Source of the DNA: Lentzea sp. NBRC 102530
Lineage (GTDB): Bacteria; Actinomycetota; Actinomycetes; Mycobacteriales; Pseudonocardiaceae
DNA: 64,000 nucleotides
Assembly: GCF_030269365.1 (NCBI RefSeq)
Contig: NZ_BSTF01000015.1
Location: 124,001-188,000, forward strand
Direction: 5' to 3'
Positions 38,828 through 46,446 of this stretch are shown here, one piece after another. Positions within the stretch are counted from its first letter, which is position 1, and every line of letters begins with the position of its first letter. The position numbers and the translations under genes were made by a program. The notes below the pieces were generated by a model, which worked only from the letters and a program-made list of their open reading frames with translations, was not told the origin of the DNA and did not search any database.

Positions 38828-39853
38828 TCAGGGTGTGAGGATCGCCCTGCCGCGCACCCGTCCGCTGTCGAGGTCGTCGATCGCGTCCTGGAACCGGTCG
38901 AGCGGGTACTTCTGCGTGTGCAGCGTCACCTTTCCCTGTGCCGCCAGCACCATCAGCTCGCACAGGTCCGTGTAGGACCCGACGAGGTTGCCGATCAGGT
39001 TGATCTCGGTGGAGATGATGTCGATCGTGGGCACGTCGATGTTCTCGCCGTAGCCGACGACGTGGTAGTCGCCCGCCCGCCGCAGCATCGCGACGCCGTC
39101 CTTGGTGGCACCGCCCTCGCCCACGAAGTCGATCACGGTCTCGGCGCCGTCGCCACCGGTGAGGTCGAGCACCCGGGCCACGTGCGAACCGTCCGCCACG
39201 ACGCCGTGGTCGGCACCGATGGCCGAGGCGAGCTTCACCGCGTCCGGGTTCCGGTCCACCACGACGACCTCGGCCGCCGTCAGCGCCTTGAGCACCTGCA
39301 CGCCGATGTGCCCGAGCCCACCCGCGCCGATGACCACGCACCGGTCGCCGGGACGCAGCCTGCGGGCCGCCTTCGCCGCCGCGTGGTACGCCGTGAGCCC
39401 CGCGTCGGCCAGCGCCGCCACGTCGGACGGTTCCAGCGCGTCGTCGATCTTCACGACGCTGCGGGCCGACGTCTTCAGGTACTCCGCGTAGCCGCCGGCG
39501 GTGTCGATGCCGGGGAACGCGGAGGCGGAGCAGTGCACGTCGTCGCCGCTGCGGCAGGCCCGGCACAGGCCGCAGGTGATCAGCGGGTGCACGATCACCT
39601 TGTCGCCCTCCGCGACGTTCGTGACGGCCGAGCCGACCGCGTGCACCCAGCCCGCGTTCTCGTGGCCGATCGTGTACGGCAGCGCCACCCCGGACTTCTC
39701 CGCCCACTGCCCTTCGAGGATGTGCAGGTCGGTGCGGCACACGCCGGCGCCGCCGATCTTCACGACCACGTCGAACGGCCCGGTCACCTCCGGTTCGGCG
39801 ACCTCCGTCATCCGCAGCGGCTGGTGGTAACCGACGACCTGGACGGCCCTCAT
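38828..39853 (-). CDS. Zinc-dependent alcohol dehydrogenase
   Basis: 341 residues of the medium-chain family. Catalytic zinc ligands Cys39, His64 and Glu65 (GVCRTDLH, TIGHENAG), four structural-zinc cysteines in CGLCRACRSGDDVHC, and the nucleotide site VIGAGGLGHIGVQVLK. It oxidises an alcohol with NAD+. The ATG overlaps the stop of the DUF59 gene. Close relatives sit in propane/alkane binuclear-iron monooxygenase clusters, where they oxidise the alcohol product; no monooxygenase genes are present here. Confidence 0.92.
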   Translation of the reverse strand: MRAVQVVGYHQPLRMTEVAEPEVTGPFDVVVKIGGAGVCRTDLHILEGQWAEKSGVALPYTIGHENAGWVHAVGSAVTNVAEGDKVIVHPLITCGLCRACRSGDDVHCSASAFPGIDTAGGYAEYLKTSARSVVKIDDALEPSDVAALADAGLTAYHAAAKAARRLRPGDRCVVIGAGGLGHIGVQVLKALTAAEVVVVDRNPDAVKLASAIGADHGVVADGSHVARVLDLTGGDGAETVIDFVGEGGATKDGVAMLRRAGDYHVVGYGENIDVPTIDIISTEINLIGNLVGSYTDLCELMVLAAQGKVTLHTQKYPLDRFQDAIDDLDSGRVRGRAILTP

Positions 39854-40506
39854 GCCGTTTCCTCCATTGCGTATCGGGTGCGGAGCAGGCCACGGCAGAA
39901 GTGCGCGTTGCCCTCGATGGAAATGCCGACGGACCGCGCGAACCGCAGGCGCAGCGGCAGCTGACCGGGCGGCAGCGGGACGCCGTGGTCGTCGACGAGC
40001 ACCAGCGCGTCCGGCGCGCAGGAGAAGCCGAGCGCGGAACGCCTGCGCCGCAACGCCTCCGCCGCCCTGGAGGCCGGGAGGTCACCCAGCGTCAACGACC
40101 TCAGCCGGTCGGGCGGCACGTCGCGCACGGCCCGTTCCATCGCGGCCGCGTGGGCCTTGCGCTGGAACGTGAGCCGCAGCTCCCCCAGATCGCGGGACGC
40201 CTCCTCGCCGTACGTGCCGACGAACCCGGCGTCGGCGGCGATCCCGCGGTTGATCACGTCCGAGTCGTGGTGGTCGTCCAGCACGACGACCACGTGCCTC
40301 GCCAGTTCCCGCAGCACGTCCTTCGCGTCGGAAGCCATGAGGTACGCGAAGTTCGGCGAGCAGAACGCCGTGGGAAGCCGCAGGTGGACGGTCAGCACCT
40401 CCCCGGCCAGCTCGACCGAGCGGACGAACCCGAGCGTGGTGATCGGCTCGTCCAGCTCGGGGTCCATCACCTCGTCCAACGCCTTGAGCACAGCCGTTTC
40501 GATCAT
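39850..40506 (-). CDS. DUF59/MIP18-type metal-sulfur assembly protein
   Basis: 218 residues. The N-terminal about 100 residues match the DUF59/MIP18 domain: AVLKALDEVMDPELDEPITTLGFV and VHLRLPTAFCSPNFAYLMASD, with a conserved cysteine used in iron-sulfur assembly. The rest is a specific extension found in this protein type in monooxygenase clusters. The start overlaps the amidohydrolase stop by 4 bases. It likely helps mature a metal centre, but which one is unclear without the monooxygenase. Confidence 0.85.
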   Translation of the reverse strand: MIETAVLKALDEVMDPELDEPITTLGFVRSVELAGEVLTVHLRLPTAFCSPNFAYLMASDAKDVLRELARHVVVVLDDHHDSDVINRGIAADAGFVGTYGEEASRDLGELRLTFQRKAHAAAMERAVRDVPPDRLRSLTLGDLPASRAAEALRRRRSALGFSCAPDALVLVDDHGVPLPPGQLPLRLRFARSVGISIEGNAHFCRGLLRTRYAMEETA

Positions 40507-41516
40507 GCGACCGACACCGCCTCCTGCGGCACCGGGGCGACGTCGAGACCCTCGGGCACCGGGATGTCGTACATCCTGGCCGCGTTGAGGCCGAGGATTT
40601 TCTTCTTCTGCGCCACGGTGAGCGGCGCGTACTCGGTCATGTCGGCCGGGATCTGGAAGTCCACGAACCGTTCGACCAGCCAGCGCGGCGTCCACAGGGC
40701 GTAGTCGCTGGAGAACTGGATCCGGTCCTCGTTCAGCCAGTACAGCAGTTCGCCGATGATCTGCGCGAAGTAGCGCGGCCGGGTGTGGATGAACGGCATC
40801 GCGACCGCGAGGCCCGCGTGCACGTTCGGTTCCTGGGTGGCGATCCAGCAGAAGTCCTCCAGGCGCGGCAGCCCGCAGTGCTCGATCACGAAGTTCAGCT
40901 CGGGGAAGTCCGTCGCCGCGTGGTCGACGTCCGCCACGTCGAAGGCGTCACGGTCGAGCGGCCGGATCGTCGGGCCCTTGTGGATGTGGATGTTCTCGAT
41001 CCCCAGCTCCTGCGCGGTCTCCAGGTACCGGTAGCTCCACGGGTCGTCGAGGCGCCAGCCGCGCGAGTCGCCGTACCACTCGGCGGTGTAGAGCTTCACG
41101 CCCTTGAGCCCGAACCGTTCGGCGTCCCGCTGGAGGTCGTCGAGACCCTGCTGCTCACGGCGCGGGTCCCAGCAGTGGTTGTAGGTGAGCTTGTCCGGGT
41201 GCTTGGACGTGAGCTCCCACGCTTCCTCGGTCTGGCCGAAACCGTTGTGGTAGAACGCACCCAGGTGGGCGGGCTGGAAGATGGCGTGGTCCACGTACCC
41301 GTTGTCGAAGAGGTCGCGCATCAGGCGTTCGCCGCCCTGGTACAGGTACTCCTCGTACGACCAGACCTCCTCCTCCGGCGAGAGGTTGCGGTGGTAGTCG
41401 TAGAAGCAGTCGATGAACTGCTTGCCGTGGATGTTGCGCTGGTTCTCCGGGCGGGCGTCCCAGAGCGCGACGTGGGCGTCGACGATGAAGTAGTTCTCGC
41501 CGTCCTTCGAGTACAT
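40503..41516 (-). CDS. Amidohydrolase family protein of the monooxygenase-cluster type
   Basis: 337 residues. It begins FIVDAHVALWDARPENQRNI and carries a TIM-barrel with LKGVKLYTAEWYGDSRGW, IHIHKGPTI, LNFVIEHCGLPRLEDF and FSSDYALWTPRW, typical of the amidohydrolase_2 proteins encoded beside propane and related monooxygenases, where they are needed for activity. First gene of the three-gene operon. The promoter lies in the 150-base divergent region with a TGTCTCA palindrome at 41582. Confidence 0.9.
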   Translation of the reverse strand: MYSKDGENYFIVDAHVALWDARPENQRNIHGKQFIDCFYDYHRNLSPEEEVWSYEEYLYQGGERLMRDLFDNGYVDHAIFQPAHLGAFYHNGFGQTEEAWELTSKHPDKLTYNHCWDPRREQQGLDDLQRDAERFGLKGVKLYTAEWYGDSRGWRLDDPWSYRYLETAQELGIENIHIHKGPTIRPLDRDAFDVADVDHAATDFPELNFVIEHCGLPRLEDFCWIATQEPNVHAGLAVAMPFIHTRPRYFAQIIGELLYWLNEDRIQFSSDYALWTPRWLVERFVDFQIPADMTEYAPLTVAQKKKILGLNAARMYDIPVPEGLDVAPVPQEAVSVA

Positions 41517-41581
41517 GGCCGCCTCCTGTGGTGGTTGCGGACGACCGTAGGAAGATCCGCGCAGCTCAGGGACCCGCCGCG

Positions 41582-41598
41582 TGTCTCACTTTGAGACA
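41582..41598. promoter_or_regulatory. TGTCTCA-N3-TGAGACA operator
   Basis: TGTCTCACTTTGAGACA is a perfect inverted repeat with 7-bp arms and 3-bp spacer, between the amidohydrolase gene and the GAF/Fis regulator. It matches the general shape of sites used by AcoR/MimR-type GAF-Fis activators, so it is the likely binding site of the divergent regulator. Confidence 0.7.
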
Positions 41599-41666
41599 TC
41601 CGGCACCGCCGGGCGCGGCCGTTCGGGTCGTACGCTGGGGTCCGGACGTGCGACGAGGAGGTCGAC

Positions 41667-43061
41667 GTGGACGACCGGCAGCTGGCCGCGATCCCCCAGC
41701 GCCTGCGGGCCTCGTGGCTGCGCAGCGAGCGGTACGGCGTGCCGGAGGACGAGGTGCGACCGGTCTTCACCGGCACGGTCGACACCACGTCGTTGTTCTA
41801 CGAGTGCGGCCACGAGGTGTTGCGCGGCCTGCACGACACGCTGTCCGACGAGCCCATCAGCCTGATGATCACCGACAGCGAGGGCCTGGTGCTCACGCGG
41901 CTCTGCACCGATCCGGCCATCGTCCGCTCACTCGACCACGTCTACCTCGCCCCCGGCTTCTACTTCGCCGAGGCCAACGCCGGCACGAACGGCCTCGGCC
42001 TCGCCCTGGCCGACCGCACGGCGTCCCTGGTGCGCGCGAACGAGCACTACTGCACGGGCCTGCGCGGCTACACGTGCGCGGCCGTGCCGGTGCTCGACCC
42101 GGTGACCGGCGCTCTGGCGGGCAGCGTGAACCTCACGACCTGGTCCGACCAGTCGTCGGACCTGCTGCTGGCCCTCGCCCAGGCCGCGGCGGGCAACACC
42201 GCGGCGTTGATGCTGGCCCGCGCCTCGGGCCGCAAGATCCGCCCGGCACCACGCGGTGAGGTGTTCCGCGTCTACGCCGACCGGGTCCAGCCGCCGAGGC
42301 TGTCGGCCGCGTGGACGTCCGCGGTGGCCACGGCCGCCGAGGCGATGCAGGTCGGCCGCGTGGTCGCCGTCGTCGGCGAACCCGGCGCGGGCAAGACCGC
42401 GCTGGCCACGCACGCGCGCCGGTCCGTCCGCCCGCGCGAACGCCTGCTCAACGCCCGCCCGCCGGCACCCGGCGACGTCGGCTCGTGGTTGCGGCTCTGG
42501 ACCCCCGAACTGGGCAAGGCCGACACGTGCGTGGTGGTGTCGAACGTCGACGCGCTGCCCGCATGGGCCGCCTCTTCTCTCGCGCCCCTGCTGACCGGCT
42601 TCGCGCTGACGGCGACCTCGGGTGTGCCCGAGGCGTTGGCGCCGTTGGTCGACGTGGTGGTGGAGGCACCGGCGTTGCGGTTCCGTCCGGACGACGTCCT
42701 GCCGCTCGCCCACTACTTCGCGCACCGCGACCGGGGCCGCGAGGTCACGTTCACCTCGGCCGCCGTGCGCGCGTTGCTGTCGTACGAGTGGCCGGAGAAC
42801 ACCAGCCAGCTGCGCCAGGTGGTGCGCACCGCCGCCGCCCGCTCGGACGTGATCGACGTGCAGCACCTGCCCGCCGAGGTGTTCACGAGCGCCGGGCACC
42901 GCCTGAGCCGGTTGCAGGCCCTGGAACGCGACGAGATCGTGCGCTGCCTGACCGAGCCGGGCGCGACGATCGCGCAGGCGTCCGCCGAGCTCGGCATCGG
43001 GCGGGCGACGATGTACCGCAAGATGGCGCAGTACGGGATCAAGGCCGAACGGCTGCGGTGA
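41667..43061 (+). CDS. GAF-Fis transcriptional regulator (AcoR/MimR-like, degenerate AAA)
   Basis: 464 residues. An N-terminal GAF region (to about 180, with LMITDSEGLVLTRL, GFYFAEANAGTNGLGLALAD and EHYCTGLRGYTCAAVPV), a central ATPase-like domain with Walker A VGEPGAGKTALATH but without the GAFTGA sigma-54 contact loop, and a Fis-type HTH at the end (CLTEPGATIAQASAELGIGR then ATMYRKMAQYGI). Actinobacteria usually lack sigma-54, and such proteins act with sigma-70-type polymerase. It is divergent from the ADH operon and overlaps the convergent serine hydrolase by 23 bases. Confidence 0.9.
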   Translation: MDDRQLAAIPQRLRASWLRSERYGVPEDEVRPVFTGTVDTTSLFYECGHEVLRGLHDTLSDEPISLMITDSEGLVLTRLCTDPAIVRSLDHVYLAPGFYFAEANAGTNGLGLALADRTASLVRANEHYCTGLRGYTCAAVPVLDPVTGALAGSVNLTTWSDQSSDLLLALAQAAAGNTAALMLARASGRKIRPAPRGEVFRVYADRVQPPRLSAAWTSAVATAAEAMQVGRVVAVVGEPGAGKTALATHARRSVRPRERLLNARPPAPGDVGSWLRLWTPELGKADTCVVVSNVDALPAWAASSLAPLLTGFALTATSGVPEALAPLVDVVVEAPALRFRPDDVLPLAHYFAHRDRGREVTFTSAAVRALLSYEWPENTSQLRQVVRTAAARSDVIDVQHLPAEVFTSAGHRLSRLQALERDEIVRCLTEPGATIAQASAELGIGRATMYRKMAQYGIKAERLR

Positions 43062-44124
43062 CGGCGTTCGCGATCCGGAGCGTCATCTGCTGCTGGTTCG
43101 CGTCACGGACCGTCGGCGTGAACGAGTAGGCGATGCGGCGCTGACCGTCCCGCGTCGAGAACACGCCCGCGTTGTAGCCGTACCACTCCCCCGTCTTGCC
43201 CCAGACCTGGACCCCGTTGACCGTGAACGTCTGCAGGCCGATCGCGTACGCCGCCGGCCGACCGTCCACCATGGACACGTCCGGCAGCGTGAACATCTTC
43301 TCCAGCAACGGTTGCGCGACGAGCTCGCCGTCGAAGAGCGCCTGGGCGAACCGCGTGAGGTCGCCGGTCGTCGAGATCATGTCGCCCTCGCCGTGCGCGC
43401 GAGAGGTGTTGAAGTCGGTGACGTCGACCCGCTGCCCGTCCACCTCCAGGTAACCGTGCACGTGGCGGCCGCGGATGGCGGTCTCGTTGCGTTGCGGCAC
43501 ATAGGTCTTGTCCAGGCCGAGCGGGCGGGTGACACGGTCGCGCACCTCGACGCTCAGATCGCGGCCGGTGACCTTCTCGATGATCATCGTGGCGAGCAGG
43601 TAGTTGATGCCCCGGTACTCCTGCTTGGTGCCCGGCGTGAACTTCGGCTGCGCCTCGGGGATGAGGTCGCGGAGCTGCTGCGCCGTCCAGCGGTCGTAGC
43701 GGTGTTCGAGCACCTTCGCCGACGTGCTCAGGTCCGGGTAGCCGACCTCGTTCGGAATTCCGCTGGTGTGGTCGAGGAGTTGGCCGACGGTGACGGCGCC
43801 CAGCGTCTCCGGGACGTCCGGGAAGTGGTGCCGCACCTTGGTGTCCAGGCTGAGCCTGCGTTCCGCGACGAGCTGCAGCGCGACCGTCGCCACGAACACC
43901 TTGGAGACGCTGCCGATCCGGAACCGGTCGTCGGGCCCGACCTCGCGCCGGCCGTTCGCCGTGCCCGCGGTGCCGTACCAGCGGCCCGCCCCGCCGGTGA
44001 CCCTGAGCTGGGCGGAGGTCGCGACCGGGTTCTGCAGGTCGGAGATGGCCGCGTGCAGCGGTTCCGGTTGCAACGGGGGTAAGGGAGTGGCGGCGACGAG
44101 GGCCGCGATCAGGAGTGACTTCAT
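43039..44124 (-). CDS. Secreted serine hydrolase (class C beta-lactamase/DD-carboxypeptidase family)
   Basis: 361 residues from ATG 44124 (AGGAG upstream). A short signal peptide (MKSLLIAALVAATPLPPL) is followed by the SxxK motif as SVSK (Ser72, Lys75), QLLDHTSGIPN, the second motif region YRGINYLLATMI, and KTG as WGKTGEWYGYNAG. The family hydrolyses D-amino-acid peptides, esters or beta-lactams. It stands alone and ends inside the convergent GAF-Fis gene. Confidence 0.88.
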   Translation of the reverse strand: MKSLLIAALVAATPLPPLQPEPLHAAISDLQNPVATSAQLRVTGGAGRWYGTAGTANGRREVGPDDRFRIGSVSKVFVATVALQLVAERRLSLDTKVRHHFPDVPETLGAVTVGQLLDHTSGIPNEVGYPDLSTSAKVLEHRYDRWTAQQLRDLIPEAQPKFTPGTKQEYRGINYLLATMIIEKVTGRDLSVEVRDRVTRPLGLDKTYVPQRNETAIRGRHVHGYLEVDGQRVDVTDFNTSRAHGEGDMISTTGDLTRFAQALFDGELVAQPLLEKMFTLPDVSMVDGRPAAYAIGLQTFTVNGVQVWGKTGEWYGYNAGVFSTRDGQRRIAYSFTPTVRDANQQQMTLRIANAVTAAVRP

Positions 44125-44160
44125 GATCACCAACCTGCCGTGGTGATCGTGGCGGGGACA

Positions 44161-44198
44161 TGGTGCCGGCCCCCGCTCTCGCGGTGGGGCCGGCACCA
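44161..44198. terminator. Hairpin terminator
   Basis: TGGTGCCGGCCCC and GGGGCCGGCACCA pair perfectly over 13 bp with a 12-base loop. It lies 5 bases after the stop of the 55-residue protein gene, ending the minus-strand cluster that begins near 45629. Confidence 0.75.
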
Positions 44199-44202
44199 GT
44201 GC

Positions 44203-44370
44203 TCAGTCGACCTGCTGGGTCTGCTGGGAGCGCAGGCGGAGGTCGGCGTCCATCGCCTTCTTGCGCTCCTCCTCCCGTCGTCGGCGGAGTCTCTCCTGCT
44301 CTTCCGCGAACTTCTTGTCCTCGTGGGCGGGAGGGCTCCCGACCAGGTTCGGGGGCTGGCTGTAGTCCAT
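44203..44370 (-). CDS. Small charged helical protein, unknown
   Basis: 55 residues. It has an excellent AGGAGG ribosome site before ATG 44370. The middle is a charged single helix (DKKFAEEQERLRRRREEERK), likely coiled-coil. No known family is recognised. It is the last gene of a run with two paralogous unknown proteins and a zinc-ribbon-like microprotein, with only 16 bases to its upstream neighbour. Confidence 0.65.
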   Translation of the reverse strand: MDYSQPPNLVGSPPAHEDKKFAEEQERLRRRREEERKKAMDADLRLRSQQTQQVD

Positions 44371-44386
44371 GAGACCTCCTGTTGGT

Positions 44387-44965
44387 TCAGTCACCGAGAA
44401 GGGTCTTGAGAGCCTTGGAAAGGCCGACCCCCTTGGCGTGGTGGACACGTCTGCCGGGCTCGCGGTTGCCCCAGAACTTCGTACCGCGGCCGTGTTCACG
44501 TTCTTCTCGGTACCTGTCGTCGAAGTCGAGCCGGAGGATCTTGTCCTCCGTCATCGGCTCCGCCGTGCTGTCGTTCTCCAGGCGCTTCGTGCCGTCGGAC
44601 CACCCCGTGAACTCCTCCCACACCCAGACCGTCCAGAGGCTGCCGTCGGTGCACAGCACCCAGTAGTTCTGCTCGTGGTACTCCACTTCCTTGCCGCGGT
44701 CGTGGGACTCGATGTGGTGGTGGGTCTGGCGCAGGACCCAGTGCGGTCCGAGCACGGGTTCGGCCACCTGCACCGACTTCGTCGTGGTGACCGTCTCCGT
44801 CCGCAGCCCGAGGAACCCGGCCCTTCTCGTCTCGGTCGAAGGCACCGACTTGGTCACTCTCCGGGTGATCTCCGGACGCGGCGGCACACGAGTCTCCCTC
44901 GCGACCCGTTCCGCGAACCGCCGCAGTCGCGCCACGTCCAGCGCCGAGTCGTCGTAACGGGTCAC
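44387..44965 (-). CDS. Unknown protein, tandem paralogue A
   Basis: 192 residues from GTG 44965, whose GTGA overlaps the stop of its paralogue. It contains LRRFAERVARETRVPPRPEI, a WVLRQTHHHIESHDRG region, YWVLCTDGSLWTVWVWEEF, MTEDKILRLDFDDR and a basic C-terminus ending GVGLSKALKTLLGD. Shared with its neighbour: the VARET segment, FLxL-RTET, TDGSL, MTE-D-LLDF and NREP...GxGL blocks. No signal peptide or named domain. It probably works with the neighbour as a hetero-oligomer (inference). Confidence 0.7.
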   Translation of the reverse strand: MTRYDDSALDVARLRRFAERVARETRVPPRPEITRRVTKSVPSTETRRAGFLGLRTETVTTTKSVQVAEPVLGPHWVLRQTHHHIESHDRGKEVEYHEQNYWVLCTDGSLWTVWVWEEFTGWSDGTKRLENDSTAEPMTEDKILRLDFDDRYREEREHGRGTKFWGNREPGRRVHHAKGVGLSKALKTLLGD

Positions 44966-45564
44966 GACGACCTGCCTGCCAGCAACCTCGTCAGCGCCGC
45001 CGTGAGCCCCGCGCCCTTCACCGAGCCCCTGGGACGTCGCTTGTCCGGTTCCCGGTTCGTGACGACCGAGATCCTGCCCCCGTCCGAGTGGTGCTTGGGT
45101 TCGAAGTCGAGCAGCAGCACGTCGGCCTCGGTCATCGGGTTGACGCTCGGCTCGTCCCGGTACACGAAGAACCTCCCGTTCTTCGGCATGACCTCCTCTT
45201 CCTGCTCCACCCTCACGAACAGCGACCCGTCGGTGCCGAGGCAATAGAGGATCGACGCTTTCGTCGTCTCGTCCGCCATGCTCCCGGAGCCCTTCTCGTC
45301 CTTCTTCCAGAAGCGGCGTTCGAGCACCCAGTAGTCGTCGGTCGTGGTCCTGACCTCGGGCACCTCGTAGGTCTCGGTTCGCCTGGCGAGGTTGAGGAAC
45401 CCTCCCCGTACTTCACGGGTCTTCGTCACCTTCACGGTGACGGAGTGCTTCTGGCGGGCCACTTTCGTCTCGCGTGCAACACGCCGGGCGAGCTGCCGCA
45501 GCCCTTCCCAGTCGATGCGGCTCGCGTCGTAGGTCTTGGACGGCAACGGCGTCAGCTCCCGCAC
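44962..45564 (-). CDS. Unknown protein, tandem paralogue B
   Basis: 200 residues from GTG 45564. It aligns by eye along its length with the downstream neighbour: LRQLARRVARETKVARQKHS, GGFLNLARRTETYEV, YCLGTDGSLFVRVEQEE, MTEADVLLLDFEPK, and NREPDKRRPRGSVKGAGL. The start overlaps the end of the 25-codon microprotein gene. Tandem duplication is likely. Function is unknown; charged surface and aromatic pairs suggest a nucleic-acid or protein-binding role but no motif proves it. Confidence 0.7.
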   Translation of the reverse strand: MRELTPLPSKTYDASRIDWEGLRQLARRVARETKVARQKHSVTVKVTKTREVRGGFLNLARRTETYEVPEVRTTTDDYWVLERRFWKKDEKGSGSMADETTKASILYCLGTDGSLFVRVEQEEEVMPKNGRFFVYRDEPSVNPMTEADVLLLDFEPKHHSDGGRISVVTNREPDKRRPRGSVKGAGLTAALTRLLAGRSS

Positions 45565-45629
45565 CCCACGCACGTGCCGTTCGGGATCTTGACGGTGCCG
45601 CACTTGCCGCACTTGACGGTGTCTCCCAC
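45552..45629 (-). CDS. 25-residue double-CxxC (zinc-ribbon-like) microprotein
   Basis: 25 residues starting GTG 45629 with GGGAGG six bases upstream. It carries two CxxC pairs, CGKC (residues about 7-10) and CVGC (about 20-23), spaced as in a minimal zinc ribbon, and ends GS. Its 3' end overlaps the GTG of the paralogue B gene by 13 bases, so the two are translationally linked. Genes of this size are easily missed; the ribosome site and Cys spacing argue that it is real. Confidence 0.65.
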   Translation of the reverse strand: MGDTVKCGKCGTVKIPNGTCVGCGS

Positions 45630-45724
45630 AACTACCTCCCGCGCCGATGTTCGCTGATGCCACGTTCATTCGGAGGAGGCCGGAGATCCGTTACCCCGAT
45701 CACCCGCCTGGCCCAGCAACGAGA

Positions 45725-45762
45725 AACGGCCGGTGCTCACGGATTCGTGAGCACCGGCCGTT
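45725..45762. terminator. Long hairpin terminator after purQ
   Basis: A perfect 17-bp stem (45725-45741 with 45746-45762) and a GATT loop, 15 bases after the purQ stop on the minus strand. There is no T run, but the stem is among the strongest in the window. Confidence 0.8.
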
Positions 45763-45777
45763 GTGGCAGCACGCGGT

Positions 45778-46446
45778 CTAGCGGACGGCGCGCACGCCGT
45801 TCTCGAAGAACGCCAGCCGGGTCTCGCGGTCCATCGCCCGCTCCGGGTGGTCCATCAGGCCGAACGACAGACCGTCGGCGCTGGTGATGCCGGCGATGTC
45901 GTCGAACGAGCCGTCCGGGTTGGTGCCCTTCTCGTAGCGCAGCGCGACGCGGTAGCCCTCGGTCTCGCTGCCCGGGTCGAAGCGGCCCTCGCCGTGCGCG
46001 CACGGGAAGGTCAGCGTCTGGCCGGCCAGACCCGCGAGCCACGGGCTGTCGTTGCCGGTCTCGACGACGTGCCGCTGGTTCTCCTCGTTGCGGAACGTGC
46101 CGGCGGTGTTGACCTTGAGGCCCACCTTGCCGAAGCAGCCGCCGCGCACCGCGATCTGGAACCCGTTGCAGATGCCGAGCAGCGGGCGGGAGCGGGCCGC
46201 CTCGAACTGGTCGGCGAGGTGGCTGCGCAGCAACGCCGCCGCCACCGCGCCGCCACCGAGGTGGTCGCCGAAGGAGAACCCGCCGGGGATGCAGAGGATG
46301 TCGGCGTCGTCGAGGCGGTCGGTGCCCGCGAGCAGGTCGGCCGCGAACCTCATCCTCGGCTCGGCGCCCACCTCGGCGAACGCGCGGACGGTCTCCTCCT
46401 GGCAGTTGGTGCCGGGCAGGTACAGGACGTTGACGGTCGGCTTCAT
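45778..46446 (-). CDS. purQ: FGAM synthase glutaminase subunit (PurQ type)
   Basis: 222 residues. Class I glutaminase triad: Cys93 in LLGICNGFQIAV, and His200/Glu202 in GLMDHPERAMD. The N-terminus NVLYLPGTNCQEETVRAFAE and FSFGDHLGGGAVAAALL are typical PurQ. It supplies ammonia to the large FGAM synthase subunit. The ATG overlaps the purL stop by 4 bases, so the pair is translated together. Confidence 0.9.
   Translation of the reverse strand: MKPTVNVLYLPGTNCQEETVRAFAEVGAEPRMRFAADLLAGTDRLDDADILCIPGGFSFGDHLGGGAVAAALLRSHLADQFEAARSRPLLGICNGFQIAVRGGCFGKVGLKVNTAGTFRNEENQRHVVETGNDSPWLAGLAGQTLTFPCAHGEGRFDPGSETEGYRVALRYEKGTNPDGSFDDIAGITSADGLSFGLMDHPERAMDRETRLAFFENGVRAVR

Noticed and set aside
41667-43061. 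Calling the GAF-Fis regulator a sigma-54 enhancer-binding protein
   Set aside because: The GAFTGA loop is absent and the ATPase domain is degenerate; actinobacteria generally lack sigma-54.
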